From NCBI GenBank assembly GCA_024699855.1, contig JAMPIQ010000002.1, positions 8,494,001 through 8,558,000 on the forward strand: DNA of 64,000 nucleotides, written 5' to 3'. The notes below the pieces were generated by a model. That model did no database searches. It was not told where the DNA came from and saw only the letters and a list, made by a program, of their open reading frames with translations. Made by a program: the position numbers and the translations under genes. The DNA comes from Aphelenchoides besseyi (Eukaryota > Nematoda > Chromadorea > Rhabditida > Aphelenchoididae). Positions 37,191-47,745 of the stretch are shown here, in pieces. Each line of letters begins with the position of its first letter. Within the stretch, counting starts at the first letter, position 1.

Positions 37191-39404
37191 AGAAACTTCA
37201 AGTTTTGCCCGCAATCGATGGAGCTTCGGGACAATTCCAGAAAAGTCCACAAACTCGATGGGCATCTGCAGCAGCCGGCGTGTTCGAACTGCATCGAATA
37301 CTCCTCGATCTTTATCCTTACGGTACGGAGATAGGGACAACAAAGTAAAAATGAATTTGCAGGCTCCAAACTTCTTCGACTGGCAACAACCGGCGGTCGA
37401 TATCTGACAAATGAATGGGGTGAACGTCTTCTTACTTATAGCAAAGTATGTAACGATGAAGAACAACAAGACATTCTATTTTAGCTCACCAATGCTCTTG
37501 ACAAAATGGGTCCCGATCCATCGACAGCTTCAAATTCGACTGTACAAGACGGTCTTAAGAGTGGACTGACAATGTGCATTGAAGCTCTCAAAGTTCCGAC
37601 CAAGTTGCAACAAAAAGTTACGAGTATACGATTGGCTGCTTACAAAACACCAAACAATTTTCAATCGCTTTCTTTGCCGTAAGTAGACTTAACAATCAAC
37701 ATTAACTGACTGAATGATTGCAGACCACTAGACGATGTCGACTCTTCCAGCAATCGTTCGACATTCTTTAAACGACTTCAAAATGTTCGTAAAAATGTTT
37801 ACGCTGAGCATTTTTGCAACAAAATTCCACCAATTCGCAATTGTGGTACAGTGATTATGTTCACGAGTGTAAGGTCTATGCAGGAACTAAACACGATTCT
37901 TCGAAACGCGGAAGATACACTTGCCGAGCAGAATTATAATCGTTTTCAAACGGCCACAGAAGTGCGTGATTTGCCGGATCTGGAAATTTCACGAGTTCGT
38001 CTCTTTCTGATTCACGTTGGTGCAGCATACGACTCACCATTAGACGAAATCTTTATGGATCAGGCATCAGTCAAATGTCGAATTTGGGTTCGTAGTTTCT
38101 TTAGACTTATGCTTTAATGGAATTTAGCGTGGACGAGTTGTTCCAACCGTTTACTTTTCCAGCCAAGCACAACCGATATTCAAAATCATTCATCGAATCT
38201 TAAACGACAACTATGGAGTATCTGCAACGGTAGTCAACGAGTAAGCAGCTTATGTCAATTTAAAAATCTTCTAAAGAGTTGGATTTAACTGACGGGATTT
38301 GAACGATTAATTGCGGATAATTTCAGCATTCCAATGAAAGACGAGAATGAACGTCGATCTATCAACTACAATGTGGAAATCTTGCATCATCGTAAAGTTC
38401 ACTCGTTTTTCCGTCGTCTTGATCTCTTCAACATCAGTTCGCCGATTGTTCGTGCTGGAGACTTGTATCCGACCGTTCACTTGTAAGCCTTCAAATCCAA
38501 CTTTGACGTGACTTTCAATTTAGAAAATGGGCTGGTGTTAATCCCCGCTTTGTCGTCAACGATGTAGGCGAACAAAATACCGTAATCTTGATTTGTTTTC
38601 CTTTTCAGCCGCCTTTGTTCAATCATTCGGGCTTAGGAACCTTGGCGTACGTCCGTGATCGTGCCGCAATATGCATTAGCAACTTCGTACTCGCGGGAAA
38701 GAACGTTTTGCTGGACATGCACGATTATGCAGAATTCAATGGTGTGCAGTTGGATCCAACATTTTACGATCTGAACATCAGTCATTTCTTCAGTTTGGAT
38801 TTTAATCTCGATGCTATAAACTTGAAGTGCATGGACTTTTATTTAAAAGGTTTGGTGCTTTACGATGAATTCACAACTATCGGGTTCAGCTAAACACGTT
38901 CCCATTGGTCGTTCATCAATGCCGAGCGAAGTGGAAGCGATGATCGAGTATTTCATGCGAATGCAACTTGCTCTAAATTATCTGAAACAACCTCAGGATC
39001 AAAATGCAAGACCAATTTTTGTCGATCAATTGGAGCAGATCGAAAGCTTCGGCAAATCGAATGTCGTGGCAACAGGCAATTCCTCTCCAGCTCCCGTTCG
39101 TAACCGATCACAAAGCACCTCACCGCCAGTAAAACGACCTCGTTGTTCACAGAATTGGGTTAAGAACGGTTGGTTTCAATGGATTTGTTATTTTAACGGG
39201 TTGATTGCAGAGACGGTCAATGTATTCGAATTTTACACTCAACAACTTCAACAACGTTGGCGCAATTGGAAAGAATTCGAGGGTCGACGGAATTCCAACG
39301 GTCCAATTGCCGAATTGTATCAAAATCTAACAGTAACTGAGCGTACCGAACCAACTCCCGGAGTACGACCACAGCGTGCTGCGCATGCCGGGCGAAGAAA
39401 TTGA
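37191..39404 (+). CDS. ints-13: Integrator complex subunit 13 / Asunder homologue (N-terminus unresolved)
   Basis: Integrator processes snRNA 3' ends and attenuates transcription; INTS13/Asunder is also needed for dynein recruitment to nuclei in mitosis. Conserved landmarks in order: TRWASAAAGVFELHRILLDL (von Willebrand-A-like domain), ALDKMGPDPSTAS, SIPMKDENERRSINYNVEIL then HHRKVHSFF (human IPMKEEQ...YDVELLHHKDAH), TVHLKWAGVNPRFV, CISNFVLAGKNVLLDMHDY (human SCLTNFLLNGRSVLLEQ) and, at the end, WKEFEGRRNSNGPIAELYQ (human HQEFAGRLNSVNNRAELYQ). Introns are as short as 40 nt; examples are 37331-37370, about 38852-38891 and about 39169-39210. The feature begins at a strong acceptor (CGTTTCAG). 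The first 35-40 residues by family comparison are not found. The C-terminal third is shorter than in vertebrates. Stop 39402-39404. Confidence 0.8.
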
Positions 39405-39667
39405 ACCCAAAAAGTTTTTGCAATTAACAAACGTTCTTTGATATTTGACACGTTGAATACCTATTGTGTTTCGGTAAAATGCAGTCAATATTTTGCTGTC
39501 TGTTTATCTAATTCAAAATTATATAATTACATTGACGAGAATGATTTCCAAACCCCAGTCGATGTCGTCAATCCAGTTGGCTTCATCAGCATCAGTCGGA
39601 ATGGGATCGTTCTCTTTGTCGGCGAGATCTTTGTGATTGGAGTCGAGGAATCTAACGGATGTCCGAG

Positions 39668-41156
39668 TTAGCCGGAAAAGTGGGGAGGTAGTAAGCCCGG
39701 CATGAAAATTTTGACCATATCCCACATTTCTTCGTAGGCTAAATGCAGTTCCTTAAGGAAAAAGACAATAAAAATGAGCGAATCCAAAACTAACCTTTGC
39801 GTCCAATTGCAAAGCCAAAATACGAATCAGTCTTGAAGAAGCCGAAGAACCGTGAAGACGTGCAAGAAACGAGTAGATTTCCGCGTAGATCGCGTTTCGC
39901 CATCGATCGCCGTTTTCGTTTAATGACTGTAGACGATCAGCTTAAGACAAATTACAAACCATTGAAAAACCAACTCACTGTTTTCGAGAATAATAGAAAC
40001 AATGAGAATAACCGATTCTACGGCCGATGGACCCACCACTTTGAAGCGATCAGCACACGAATTCCAAACTTTCCAAATTGGGCCAACGAAACTGAAATCA
40101 ACTGTTTCTCTTAGCAATATCAGGCAAACAAACTTCTTGCGCTCTTGAAATTTGTTACCAAGATGCTTTGGCAAATCACGGGTGTCCGCATGTGCTCCCA
40201 TGAATAATGCAATTCTCGGATCGCCTTTATTCGGAAATTGTCGAACTGCAAGTGTCAGTTTGTGCAGCAATGACAAATGAACAACAAATGAAGAGGTTAT
40301 CGTTGGGACACAACCACAAGCTTTCCTCAGTATGTCGCCCAGCATAAGAGTCATTAGATGCAGAGAACCGGTTTCAATTCGGAGATAACGAAGATTGTCC
40401 AAATCGATTGATTGTGAAGCAAATGGTTCGGCTTTCTCATATTCATGAAGAAACGAGTTGACTAACGATCGTTGTCGAGATTCAAAACGATGCAGAATTT
40501 CAGCAACCATATGCAGAAGTGGAAATGTGTGGCTATTAAAAGCGGAGGCCTCGATGAACGGACACATAGACGGGTTAGCAAGAGAAGATGCCCGATGGAT
40601 GTGTTCTATGGCGAAGAAATTTTCTGATGGCGGTGTTGAATTGCTCGATGAAGAGGCTTCGTCTTCGTAAACGTCATCAGCTGGATAACCCAAATGTTGT
40701 ACAACCAAAGATTGATGGTGCATTCTCAGTCCCACTTCTCTACATTTGGCCATTCTGCAGTATCGACAGTTTGATCGTTGTCCTACAAACCTAAGGATTG
40801 CAAATCGTAGAATTCGATAGACTAACCACCAGTTGTTTCGCAGTTTCCGTTTCCACTGCATCTCAGCTCTAGTCGGCTGCGAAATGAGCGACGATAAAAC
40901 CTGGAAAGAAGAAGAATACTAAGAGACACGTAAATGTTGTCAAGTGAGTTCTTTGGTTCGAAAAACTACTAACAAATGGTGTCAAAAGCAAAGTAACCGG
41001 ATGTGTAATTACTTACATTGCACAGCTGAAAAGAATAGCTAATGAATACAAAATAACACCGCTAACTCACGCTTTACAGACAAAAACTCTGAAGCCCAAA
41101 CTTCGAGTTTCAGCTCCACAGACCGCGCAATCACCCGTCGACTTTTGCAATTTCAT
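39668..41156 (-). CDS. Nuclear hormone receptor with atypical DNA-binding domain
   Basis: Ligand-regulated transcription factor of the nematode-expanded nhr class. Exon 1 (41071-41156) gives MKLQKSTGDCAVCGAETRSL and FRVFVCK; a 9-nt micro-exon (41017-41025) and exon 3 (40830-40900) complete CKACAMFYRRSFRSRLELRC and the start of zinc finger two, CSGNGNC; exon 4 (from 40782) supplies QRSNCRYCRMAKCREVGLRM. All eight zinc cysteines are present. The first finger lacks the usual GxHYGV sequence. The ligand-binding domain follows, with SQSIDLDNLRYLRIETGSL, MTLMLGDILRKACG and the helix-10 equivalent SLNENGDRWRNAIYAEIYSF. The protein ends MWDMVKIFMPGLLPPHFSG without a clear AF-2 acidic core. Introns near the end are 38-43 nt. 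Stop 39668-39670. No particular C. elegans orthologue can be named. Confidence 0.88.
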
Positions 41157-41623
41157 TGCTTCTAAAACATCCAGATTAATGGAACTAAGAATATGACGAA
41201 TGACTGATATAAAAATACGACGGTTAATGTGTTTTTTCTAGTTATAAAGGGGTTTTAGACGCAAACAAATGATGACACGAAAATGCAAAATCTGTTCTTT
41301 CAAACTATTTGCTTTAAAGGTTCAGCTAAACGAAATTTGTCGGACACAAGGTTTAACTTTGCCTTCGTTTTTTCAACACATTAGATTCGCTTGTGGTGTA
41401 CTACTTTGTTGCGTTAACCGTCAGCCACGTATTCTTGAGTGTTAGGGACTACAAACTACGCAGTTGGTTCGTTCATTTCACTGTGTCTTTTCCGTACTTT
41501 TGTAGTTTGCTTGCTCACGACGATGTCATTAAATACAAACATTAACTCAAGGCCTATTTATTCAATGTAAGCAAAGCAAATACTTTAAATTGCATAGCGA
41601 AATGGGTGAAACTCGACTGTTAT
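41157..41623. other. Intergenic between two minus-strand genes
   Basis: Promoter side of the nuclear receptor and 3' UTR of the GST gene. A TTTTAG ends six bases before the receptor ATG, which would fit trans-splicing. No other feature. Confidence 0.45.
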
Positions 41624-42381
41624 CTAAATCGGAGTTTGCTTGCGTTTCGACAAATACTCTTTCAGTTGCGGCAACTCGTGGACGCGTTTCGAATGCTCGA
41701 TTAGGAATGCGGCCTTCTCTTCGAAGACTTTTTGTTCGTGCTGCGGTTGACTCAAGGTGTGGACCGACTCCGAAATAAATAGATCTACATATGACGGTCC
41801 ACTCTTGGCGAAAAATCCCGAACCGCTTTCGTTGAGTTTTTTCTCCAAAAATGGCATGTACTTTTCTATTGCCGGCAAAAACTGATCACGTCTCAATTGG
41901 TCCTATAAAACAAATTGAATTAAACTCCAGCCTTTGCGCTCACTTTGTCGCCTTGACTGAAGCCCAGCATTACGCGAAAGTATTGAGAGAACTGATCAGT
42001 CATTTCACGATACAACTCCATGATTTCGTCCAAGTTTGCTCTCTCTTCATCGTCCTTGCCTGCTAGCCCGAATTTTGCGCCCAAATAGCGGCAGAGAGCA
42101 AACGTTTGGGCCAAAGGGCGACCGTTGATCTCAAGCACGGGAATTTGCCCGTAACTGTAAAGAAGTGATTACATTTGACATCCAAACTATCTAACGGTGT
42201 ATTGGGCTTTTCTGCCGGCCAGTCTTCACGTTGAATGCGAACATCTTCGAATGGAACATTGGCGTAATGGAAGATCAATCTGCAACAATTGACATAATTC
42301 ATGGCTTTACTCCCTAGTAACTTAACTTAATGGTTCAGCCCTCCCGCGAAGATCGAAGTATTTCAATTTGTATGCCACCAT
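41624..42381 (-). CDS. Glutathione S-transferase, sigma-like nematode class
   Basis: Conjugates glutathione to electrophiles; cytosolic dimer. The N-terminal thioredoxin domain shows MVAYKLKYFDLRGRAEPLRL (catalytic Tyr at position 8, RGRAE loop), IFHYANVPFEDVRI, EDWPAEKPNTPYGQIPVLEI (cis-Pro GSH site) and QTFALCRYLGAKFGLAG. The C-terminal helical domain ends LKEYLSKRKQTPI. Four exons; introns near 42167-42207 and 41904-41942 are canonical. The first intron is not: the canonical GT-AG splice (42280-42326) yields a frameshift and immediate stop, whereas keeping one extra base gives the conserved EPLRLIFHYA. So either a non-canonical junction is used or the gene, or the read, has a one-base lesion. 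Length about 205 residues, usual for the family. Confidence 0.87.
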
Positions 42382-43876
42382 CTCGACTCTGTCAACAGCT
42401 AAAATGAATGTGTCAACTAAAGAAACACAAATATTTTGAAGCAAAGTGCTGAGTGAGCAACTCGAAAACAAAGTTCGCTTTTATAGTGCGACCTCTGGTC
42501 GTCCCTCGAACAAACCACGTTGTATTACGAGCGATGAACGTGCATTAATGGGAGTGTTCATTCGCTCGAAAACACGAACAGCCTTTCATTCATCTCACTG
42601 TCGAACTACAAAACAGAACGCTTGGACTCTGAGCGTACACAAACTACAAAGTAGAAAGTCGCAGAATTCTCATTAATTTGAAAGTAATTAGCTAAAAAAG
42701 GTCAGAATCAATTAAATTTTCCATAAATTTTTAATAATACAAAAAATTTTGCTGATCAACTTTGATTCTTCGAACAACAATCAAACTGATTACTCGACGA
42801 AATGCAACGTTTTCCGCTTTGATGTCGACGAAGACCGACCACTGTTTCGTATGTTGTACTTATCCCACGGAGCTCCTTCGTTACTTGAGCAATGCAAGAA
42901 GTCGTCTTCAATTCAAAACTGAACAGTAGCATTGTCGTTACAGCCAAGTTTGTAATTTACGTAATAGCGAGCCGCGCAGTTTGGCTCGACCGATGCGCTT
43001 GCACTCTTGGACTTGTTTTGCTTTAAGCAAACGACTGCTGTTATCACTGTTTCGGTTGCAAAACATGTTCGCCGTTCTTGTCTCATAACCTTGAGGTCAC
43101 AGACATTCAATCGCACTTTTTGTGGCCAGCAGTTAGTTTTGGTCTCCGGGTAAAGTTGTGTGTAAAATCGATTATCAGAACAACAGATGAAGAGTATTCA
43201 ACAAGCTTTCAAGTCCACATCAACCTCTGATTGCGCCCTTTGAATTGCACTTCGGACAACCGCGCGGAATCCCGCTCTTAGCGCCTTTTCAACGGAGCGA
43301 CCCCAATTCAAAGGGGGATTTGGACGCTCGCTTTTTTGCTGCTCGCTTTTTGTCGCTAACTGTAAGGTGGGAGTATGCGAACCATCTGCGACTCAAATCT
43401 CGTTCGAATCCCGTTTTCTCGTTCTGATCGGCACGAAATTTTGTACACGAACACGTGATTGTACGAGGCATAAAACTGCGGTTGCATTTTTTAATCTACG
43501 GTTTCATCGCTGAGATACGGCATATCAAAGTTTGACGCGCAAAAATTCCTCAGCGAGAACTCATATGCCACAAAGAAAGCTCGGTTGTTCGTTAACCAAG
43601 CAGTCGTGGCAGGTCTCTGATCAGACAAAACTGACTAATATAGTCCATAACGTTTATTTTCGTGCTCGAATACGATCCTCACTAGCAGAAACTAGGGCGC
43701 AGATCGATGGTCGAAAGAGTCGTCCGCAGTGCACTTTGCATTCTTTTCGTTTGGGCGTCTTTCCGTCATGGACCAGAACTTTTGGAAAGAAAAGTTTTTT
43801 GATCATTTGCCATTCACATTCGATTGAATATTCTTCTTTACATTCGATCGTTTAGATCTTCAAAATTCGCCCAACG
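42382..43876. other. Divergent intergenic region
   Basis: 1.5 kb between the GST and BAF60 genes. A minus-strand frame at 42913-43083 (first ATG at 43083) encodes MRQERRTCFATETVITAVVC and three further cysteines; it might be a terminal exon of a small Cys-rich protein, but nothing supports it. A TTTAG acceptor at about 43853-43857 precedes the BAF60 start. Confidence 0.4.
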
Positions 43877-45530
43877 ATGCCGCCGCTGAACACCTCTGGA
43901 CAGCCGCCAATGCGCTTCCAACAAACCGTTCCACCATCCGCTCACACTCAACGGCGTCCATTTGGCAACGCTCCTGTTGGAAACATTCCTCAATCGGCAC
44001 CACAGTCACAAGCCGCTGCTGCTGGACACTTCGGTAATCGAGCTCATCAACTGCAAGCGAATCGAAAACGCAGACGATTCGCCGATCGAATTGTTTTACC
44101 AGAAGTCCGTTCATTTTTCTTTGGTTGTTCAGTTTTTTGTTCTTTAGGTTCGACAGTTGGTGCCCGAAGCTGAAGCGTACATGTCGTTGTTATCGTTCGA
44201 GCAGAAGTTGGATCGCACATTGACACGAAAGAAATACGACTTCCAAGAAGCTCTAAAGCGTCCGATGAAAATTCAACGAAAACTGCGAATCTTCGTCTCA
44301 CATTCTTTTATTCCGGGTCGTGAACCAGAGGTTTGTTTCTTCTTCACGTTCAACTATTTTGTTTTACAGCGAGAAGGAGAAGATGGAACAGTTCCGATGT
44401 GGGAGTTGCGGGTCGAAGGTCGTTTGATCGATGAACCGAATGGAAACGCACCAGTCACGGTGCCGCCAAATGTTGCGTTGGCTCATGCACGGAATCCACC
44501 ATCGAAACGAAAGTTCAGTTCGTTTTTCAAGAGTCTGGTTATCGAATTGGACAGAGAAATCTACGGACCGGACAACCACTTGGTCGAATGGCATCGAACA
44601 CCACAGACCAACGAAACAGACGGTTTTCAAGTTCGTGTATCGATTGTGTCCTTGTAATCCTGAATCTTTAGGTAAAACGACCGGGCGATAAGGATGTGAA
44701 CTGTACGATTCTGTTGCTTCTCGATTATCAACCAATGAAATTCAAATTGAGTCCGAAGTTGTCGAAGGTTTTGGGAATTGCATTGGAGACTAGAGCGAAA
44801 ATTATTGAAGCATTGTGGCAATACATTAAGGCACACAAACTTCAGGTTAGTTAATGTGCTTTCTATTGGCTTGATGAATTGATTTGAGGATGCTGCTGAT
44901 CGCGATGTGATCAATTGTGATGCATATTTGGAACAAGTTTTCCAAAAGAAGAGAATCCGTTTCATGGAAATTCCGCGTCTTCTGAGTCCACTATTACAGC
45001 AGCCTGACCCGTTAGTTCTTACGCACACTATTCGTTACAACGGCGGTGAGAAATCGAGTTGCTGTTATGATGTGGATGTTGAAATGGACGATCCGGTCAA
45101 AACCCAAATGGCCAGTTTTCTCAATCATCCGCAGAATATGGCCGAGATTACTCAGTTGGATCAAAGAGTAAGGCGAAGGTTTTGTGTTCTGTTTTTACTG
45201 GAATTGCAGGTCTACGAAATCGTTGAGCAGATTAACGAAATGAAAACTCGACGAGATTTCTACACGAGTTTGGCTGACGATCCAAGTAGCTTCATCCAAA
45301 AATGGTTGATCTCTCAAAGTCGGGATTTAAGAGTGAGTTCAACTTCAAAGCTATGAATTGAGTGTTTTCTTCAGCAAATAAACGAAATGAACGGGGACAC
45401 GGAATCCGAACGTCGTGCCGAGTTCTATCATCAACCACACATTCAAGAAGGAGTGTTTCGTTATATCTACGGTCGTGTACAACAAAAACGCCAAGAGCTC
45501 GAAGTTTCTTTGGGTTTACGTCCGAATTGA
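43877..45530 (+). CDS. swsn-2: SWI/SNF chromatin-remodelling subunit BAF60/SMARCD
   Basis: Core accessory subunit of BAF/PBAF remodellers that links transcription factors to the complex. C. elegans has two paralogues, swsn-2.1 (ham-3) and swsn-2.2; which one this matches is undecided. Six introns are removed to give about 470 residues. Landmarks: [99 protein letters not shown] (start of SWIB/MDM2 region), [59 protein letters not shown] and [20 protein letters not shown]. All match SMARCD order. A strong acceptor lies 20 nt before the ATG. Stop TGA at 45528-45530; AATAAA near 45626. Confidence 0.95.
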
Positions 45531-46460
45531 TCTACCACTTTGCATTTTATTATCATAGCGATCGATTGCTATTCTTAAATTTGAACTTATTGTAAAAGAC
45601 TCAGTTTCTAAATTATTGTAAGTTGAATAAACATGTTTGTGTGGTTTAGTTTAACGAGAGTTGATCGATAAGAGTCAATGGTGACTAAACCGTCTTACCT
45701 TGAAATTCCTTGGAATTGGATTATTTGAACTTTCAACGAACAGCATTTTTGTTGCTTTTGTGATGAAATTACACAAAGGTCGTTGAGCGGTTGTTCTAAA
45801 CGATCGTTGAATGTTTTCCAGCTTATTTTTGTCAGAAGGTTTTGCTATCGCTTCAAACTATAAAATTCAAACATGTGGTGGTAAAGTAGTATATATAGGC
45901 CCTTTCTAGCGCAAGCGGTTTTTCTTTAAACGCAGTATACATTTCATTGATAAAAGAGGTCAAAATCATGTTCATAATGTACGGATCTCTAGATCCGTAA
46001 GAACTTTGTTAAGAGGAGGCCCCGCCTACTCGAAGGGAAGCTTTCGAGTGGTCGGGTCCCGATCACTCCCATAATTCCGCTCCCCGCAACGAGTCGGATT
46101 TCCTTCCCGCTCTAATTGTTGTTAACTAGTAGCTACAATAAACCGCATAATTGGATCGTTCGGTTTAATTTTAAGTAAAGAACTCAAATCTTTACAATAA
46201 CAATAATAAACTTTTTCTAGTGTACAGCATATTTTCAGCATAAAACTATCAAAATCACATTTATGCACAAGCTTCTATGTAAAAAGTCATTTTTTATGTG
46301 TAAAACTTGATAAAACCCGCCCAAGCATGAGTTGATTCCCACGCGGAATGTTTGTTTTTGGTAAAACGATAACATTTGCTTTTGCATTCACATCTTTTGT
46401 GTTTACCAATTTTTGACAAGCGTTCCTTCGCATTAATTTAGTTCTTATTCACAAATTTAG
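45531..46460. other. AT-rich intergenic region containing a GC-rich palindromic island
   Basis: After the BAF60 3' UTR the sequence is AT-rich except for about 45984-46112, which is markedly GC-rich. That island holds a perfect hairpin (CGGATCT CT AGATCCG, 45983-45998) and a second stem (ACTCGAA...TTCGAGT, about 46029-46050). An ACAATAAACC poly(A)-like signal follows near 46135. It could be a solo LTR or a structured RNA; I cannot decide. Confidence 0.4.
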
Positions 46461-46577
46461 ATGGCTTCTGATTCCGAACAATCTAGCGCTCCCGATGAAT
46501 TCGATTTCCATCTCGCTTCAATAACCGTTGGCCAATTTCGTGAAGCAATTGAACAAGATGGAAGAGTTATGGATCGG
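46461..46577 (+). CDS. Possible orphan coding exon
   Basis: After a strong acceptor-like AAATTTAG an ATG opens MASDSEQSSAPDEFDFHLAS and ITVGQFREAIEQDGRVMDR, ending at a possible donor (CGG/GTTTGT). Read through, it stops after seven more codons. The acidic start and amphipathic helix look protein-like. A strong acceptor at about 47113 would add only CISPVNC and stop. No family recognised. Confidence 0.3.
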
Positions 46578-47159
46578 GTTTGTCGAAAATTCTTTTAATA
46601 TAATCCCCTAACATAATCGGCAATGATGATGGTGATGGGGTGACGCTTTTGAGGTTTTGAGCAAAAACAAAGTGTTCCAACTTATAGATTAGAGTATGGA
46701 GAGTACGTATTTGACATTTGTTTTGCAAGATACGAACTTTTACTGAGTAAATTTTTGACTTGAAATTAACACTGAAATCGGTTTTTCTGATCAAACCATA
46801 TCGAAACTTGAGCCGATTACCTTGAAAGAACATAGCGTTGTGCGCATCAGTAGGGCTCATCGACATGCAATATATGACAGCATATAAAATAATCACAATG
46901 GAGTTATTAACTTTGGTAGAAATTTTCTGTTCATTTTTGCTCCAAATGCGGGTCCACATATTTTGGTTGTTAAGATGTTTCTCTAATATGTATATTAGCA
47001 TTCTAGAAAGCGCAACTAACGAGCGTTACAACGGTATTTAATACATGTATCCAAAACAGCTATTCGCAGGGATACGATCGATGTAATGTCAAGTTTCTGA
47101 TTTCTTGATTTCAGTGCATTTCACCAGTTAATTGTTGAATTTTTTGTTATTGTTTACAA

Positions 47160-47243
47160 GTAAGCAAGCGACAAAGCCGCAAGTTTAACCCACACAAAAC
47201 ACAAGTAAAGAAAGCGAGCGGCGAAGCCGCGAGTCTTTCTGGT
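47160..47243 (+). repeat. Two related GC-rich hairpin motifs
   Basis: AAGCAAGCGACAAAGCCGC at about 47161 and AAAGCGAGCGGCGAAGCCGC at about 47212 are imperfect direct copies. The second forms a stem (AGCGGC GAA GCCGC) flanked by AGAAAG and CTTTCT that can also pair. They lie directly upstream of a small ORF in otherwise AT-rich DNA. Confidence 0.45.
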
Positions 47244-47249
47244 GTACAA

Positions 47250-47548
47250 ATGAACGAGTCAATGAGCATGGAGGGCTTCATTAATGACGCCATTTTGGGC
47301 GAAAATCGAGCTCGACGTGCAGCACGGCGACGATCTGTTTCACCTATTTGGCGCAGTGGAGCATTCGTGTTAACGGTAAACGATTTAAGTTAAAAAGTTA
47401 ATATGTATTTCAAAATTATAGGTTGAAGTTTGCACTCCTGAAAAAATCCGAACAACTCTGCTAGTTGAGGTAAATTGAACAGTATTTAATGGAAATATCT
47501 TATTACTTTTAGTATATGCCTGCTCCGGGTTTCATTTATCGCCATTAA
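47250..47548 (+). CDS. Small basic protein of unknown function
   Basis: Three exons: 47250-47376, about 47423-47470 and about 47515-47548, all with GT-AG ends and phase 0. The product, about 70 residues, reads MNESMSMEGFINDAILGENR, an Arg-rich stretch (RARRAARRRSVSPIW), then VEVCTPEKIRTTLLVEYMPA and PGFIYRH. Three clean splice junctions keeping frame support a real gene. The RARRAARRRS run could be a nuclear or nucleic-acid contact signal. No homologue recognised. A paired stop (TAATAA) ends it. Confidence 0.5.
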
Positions 47549-47745
47549 TAAGTCAGAAAAGACTCCATCTCTTGTTGTATTATTTGAGTGAATAAATAAG
47601 GAAATTAAAATTTTGGATAATATGTGTTTGAAGGGTTTGATTTGGAACGAAACAGACTTTAGTTTTGAGCTATTTATATTGCTTAGGATCCACTTTATAA
47701 GTACCTAAAGTTTTTGTAGATTTTTCTTGACTTGTAAATGATCTA

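Noticed and set aside
37119..37469. 116-codon minus-strand frame
   Set aside because: Antisense to the Integrator-13 exons, which show conserved protein sequence on the plus strand.
38865..39404. Separate gene starting MNSQLSGSAKHVPIGRSS
   Set aside because: The ATG lies inside a 40-nt intron of Integrator-13; splicing gives YLKAKHVPIGRSS and continuity of the known protein.
43370..43425. tRNA-like T-loop (GTTCGAATC)
   Set aside because: The flanking bases do not pair to form a T stem and no A box or acceptor stem is present.
46155..46180. Spliced-leader RNA gene, from GGTTTAATTTTAAG
   Set aside because: Only the first eight bases match SL1; no donor, stem-loops or Sm site follow.
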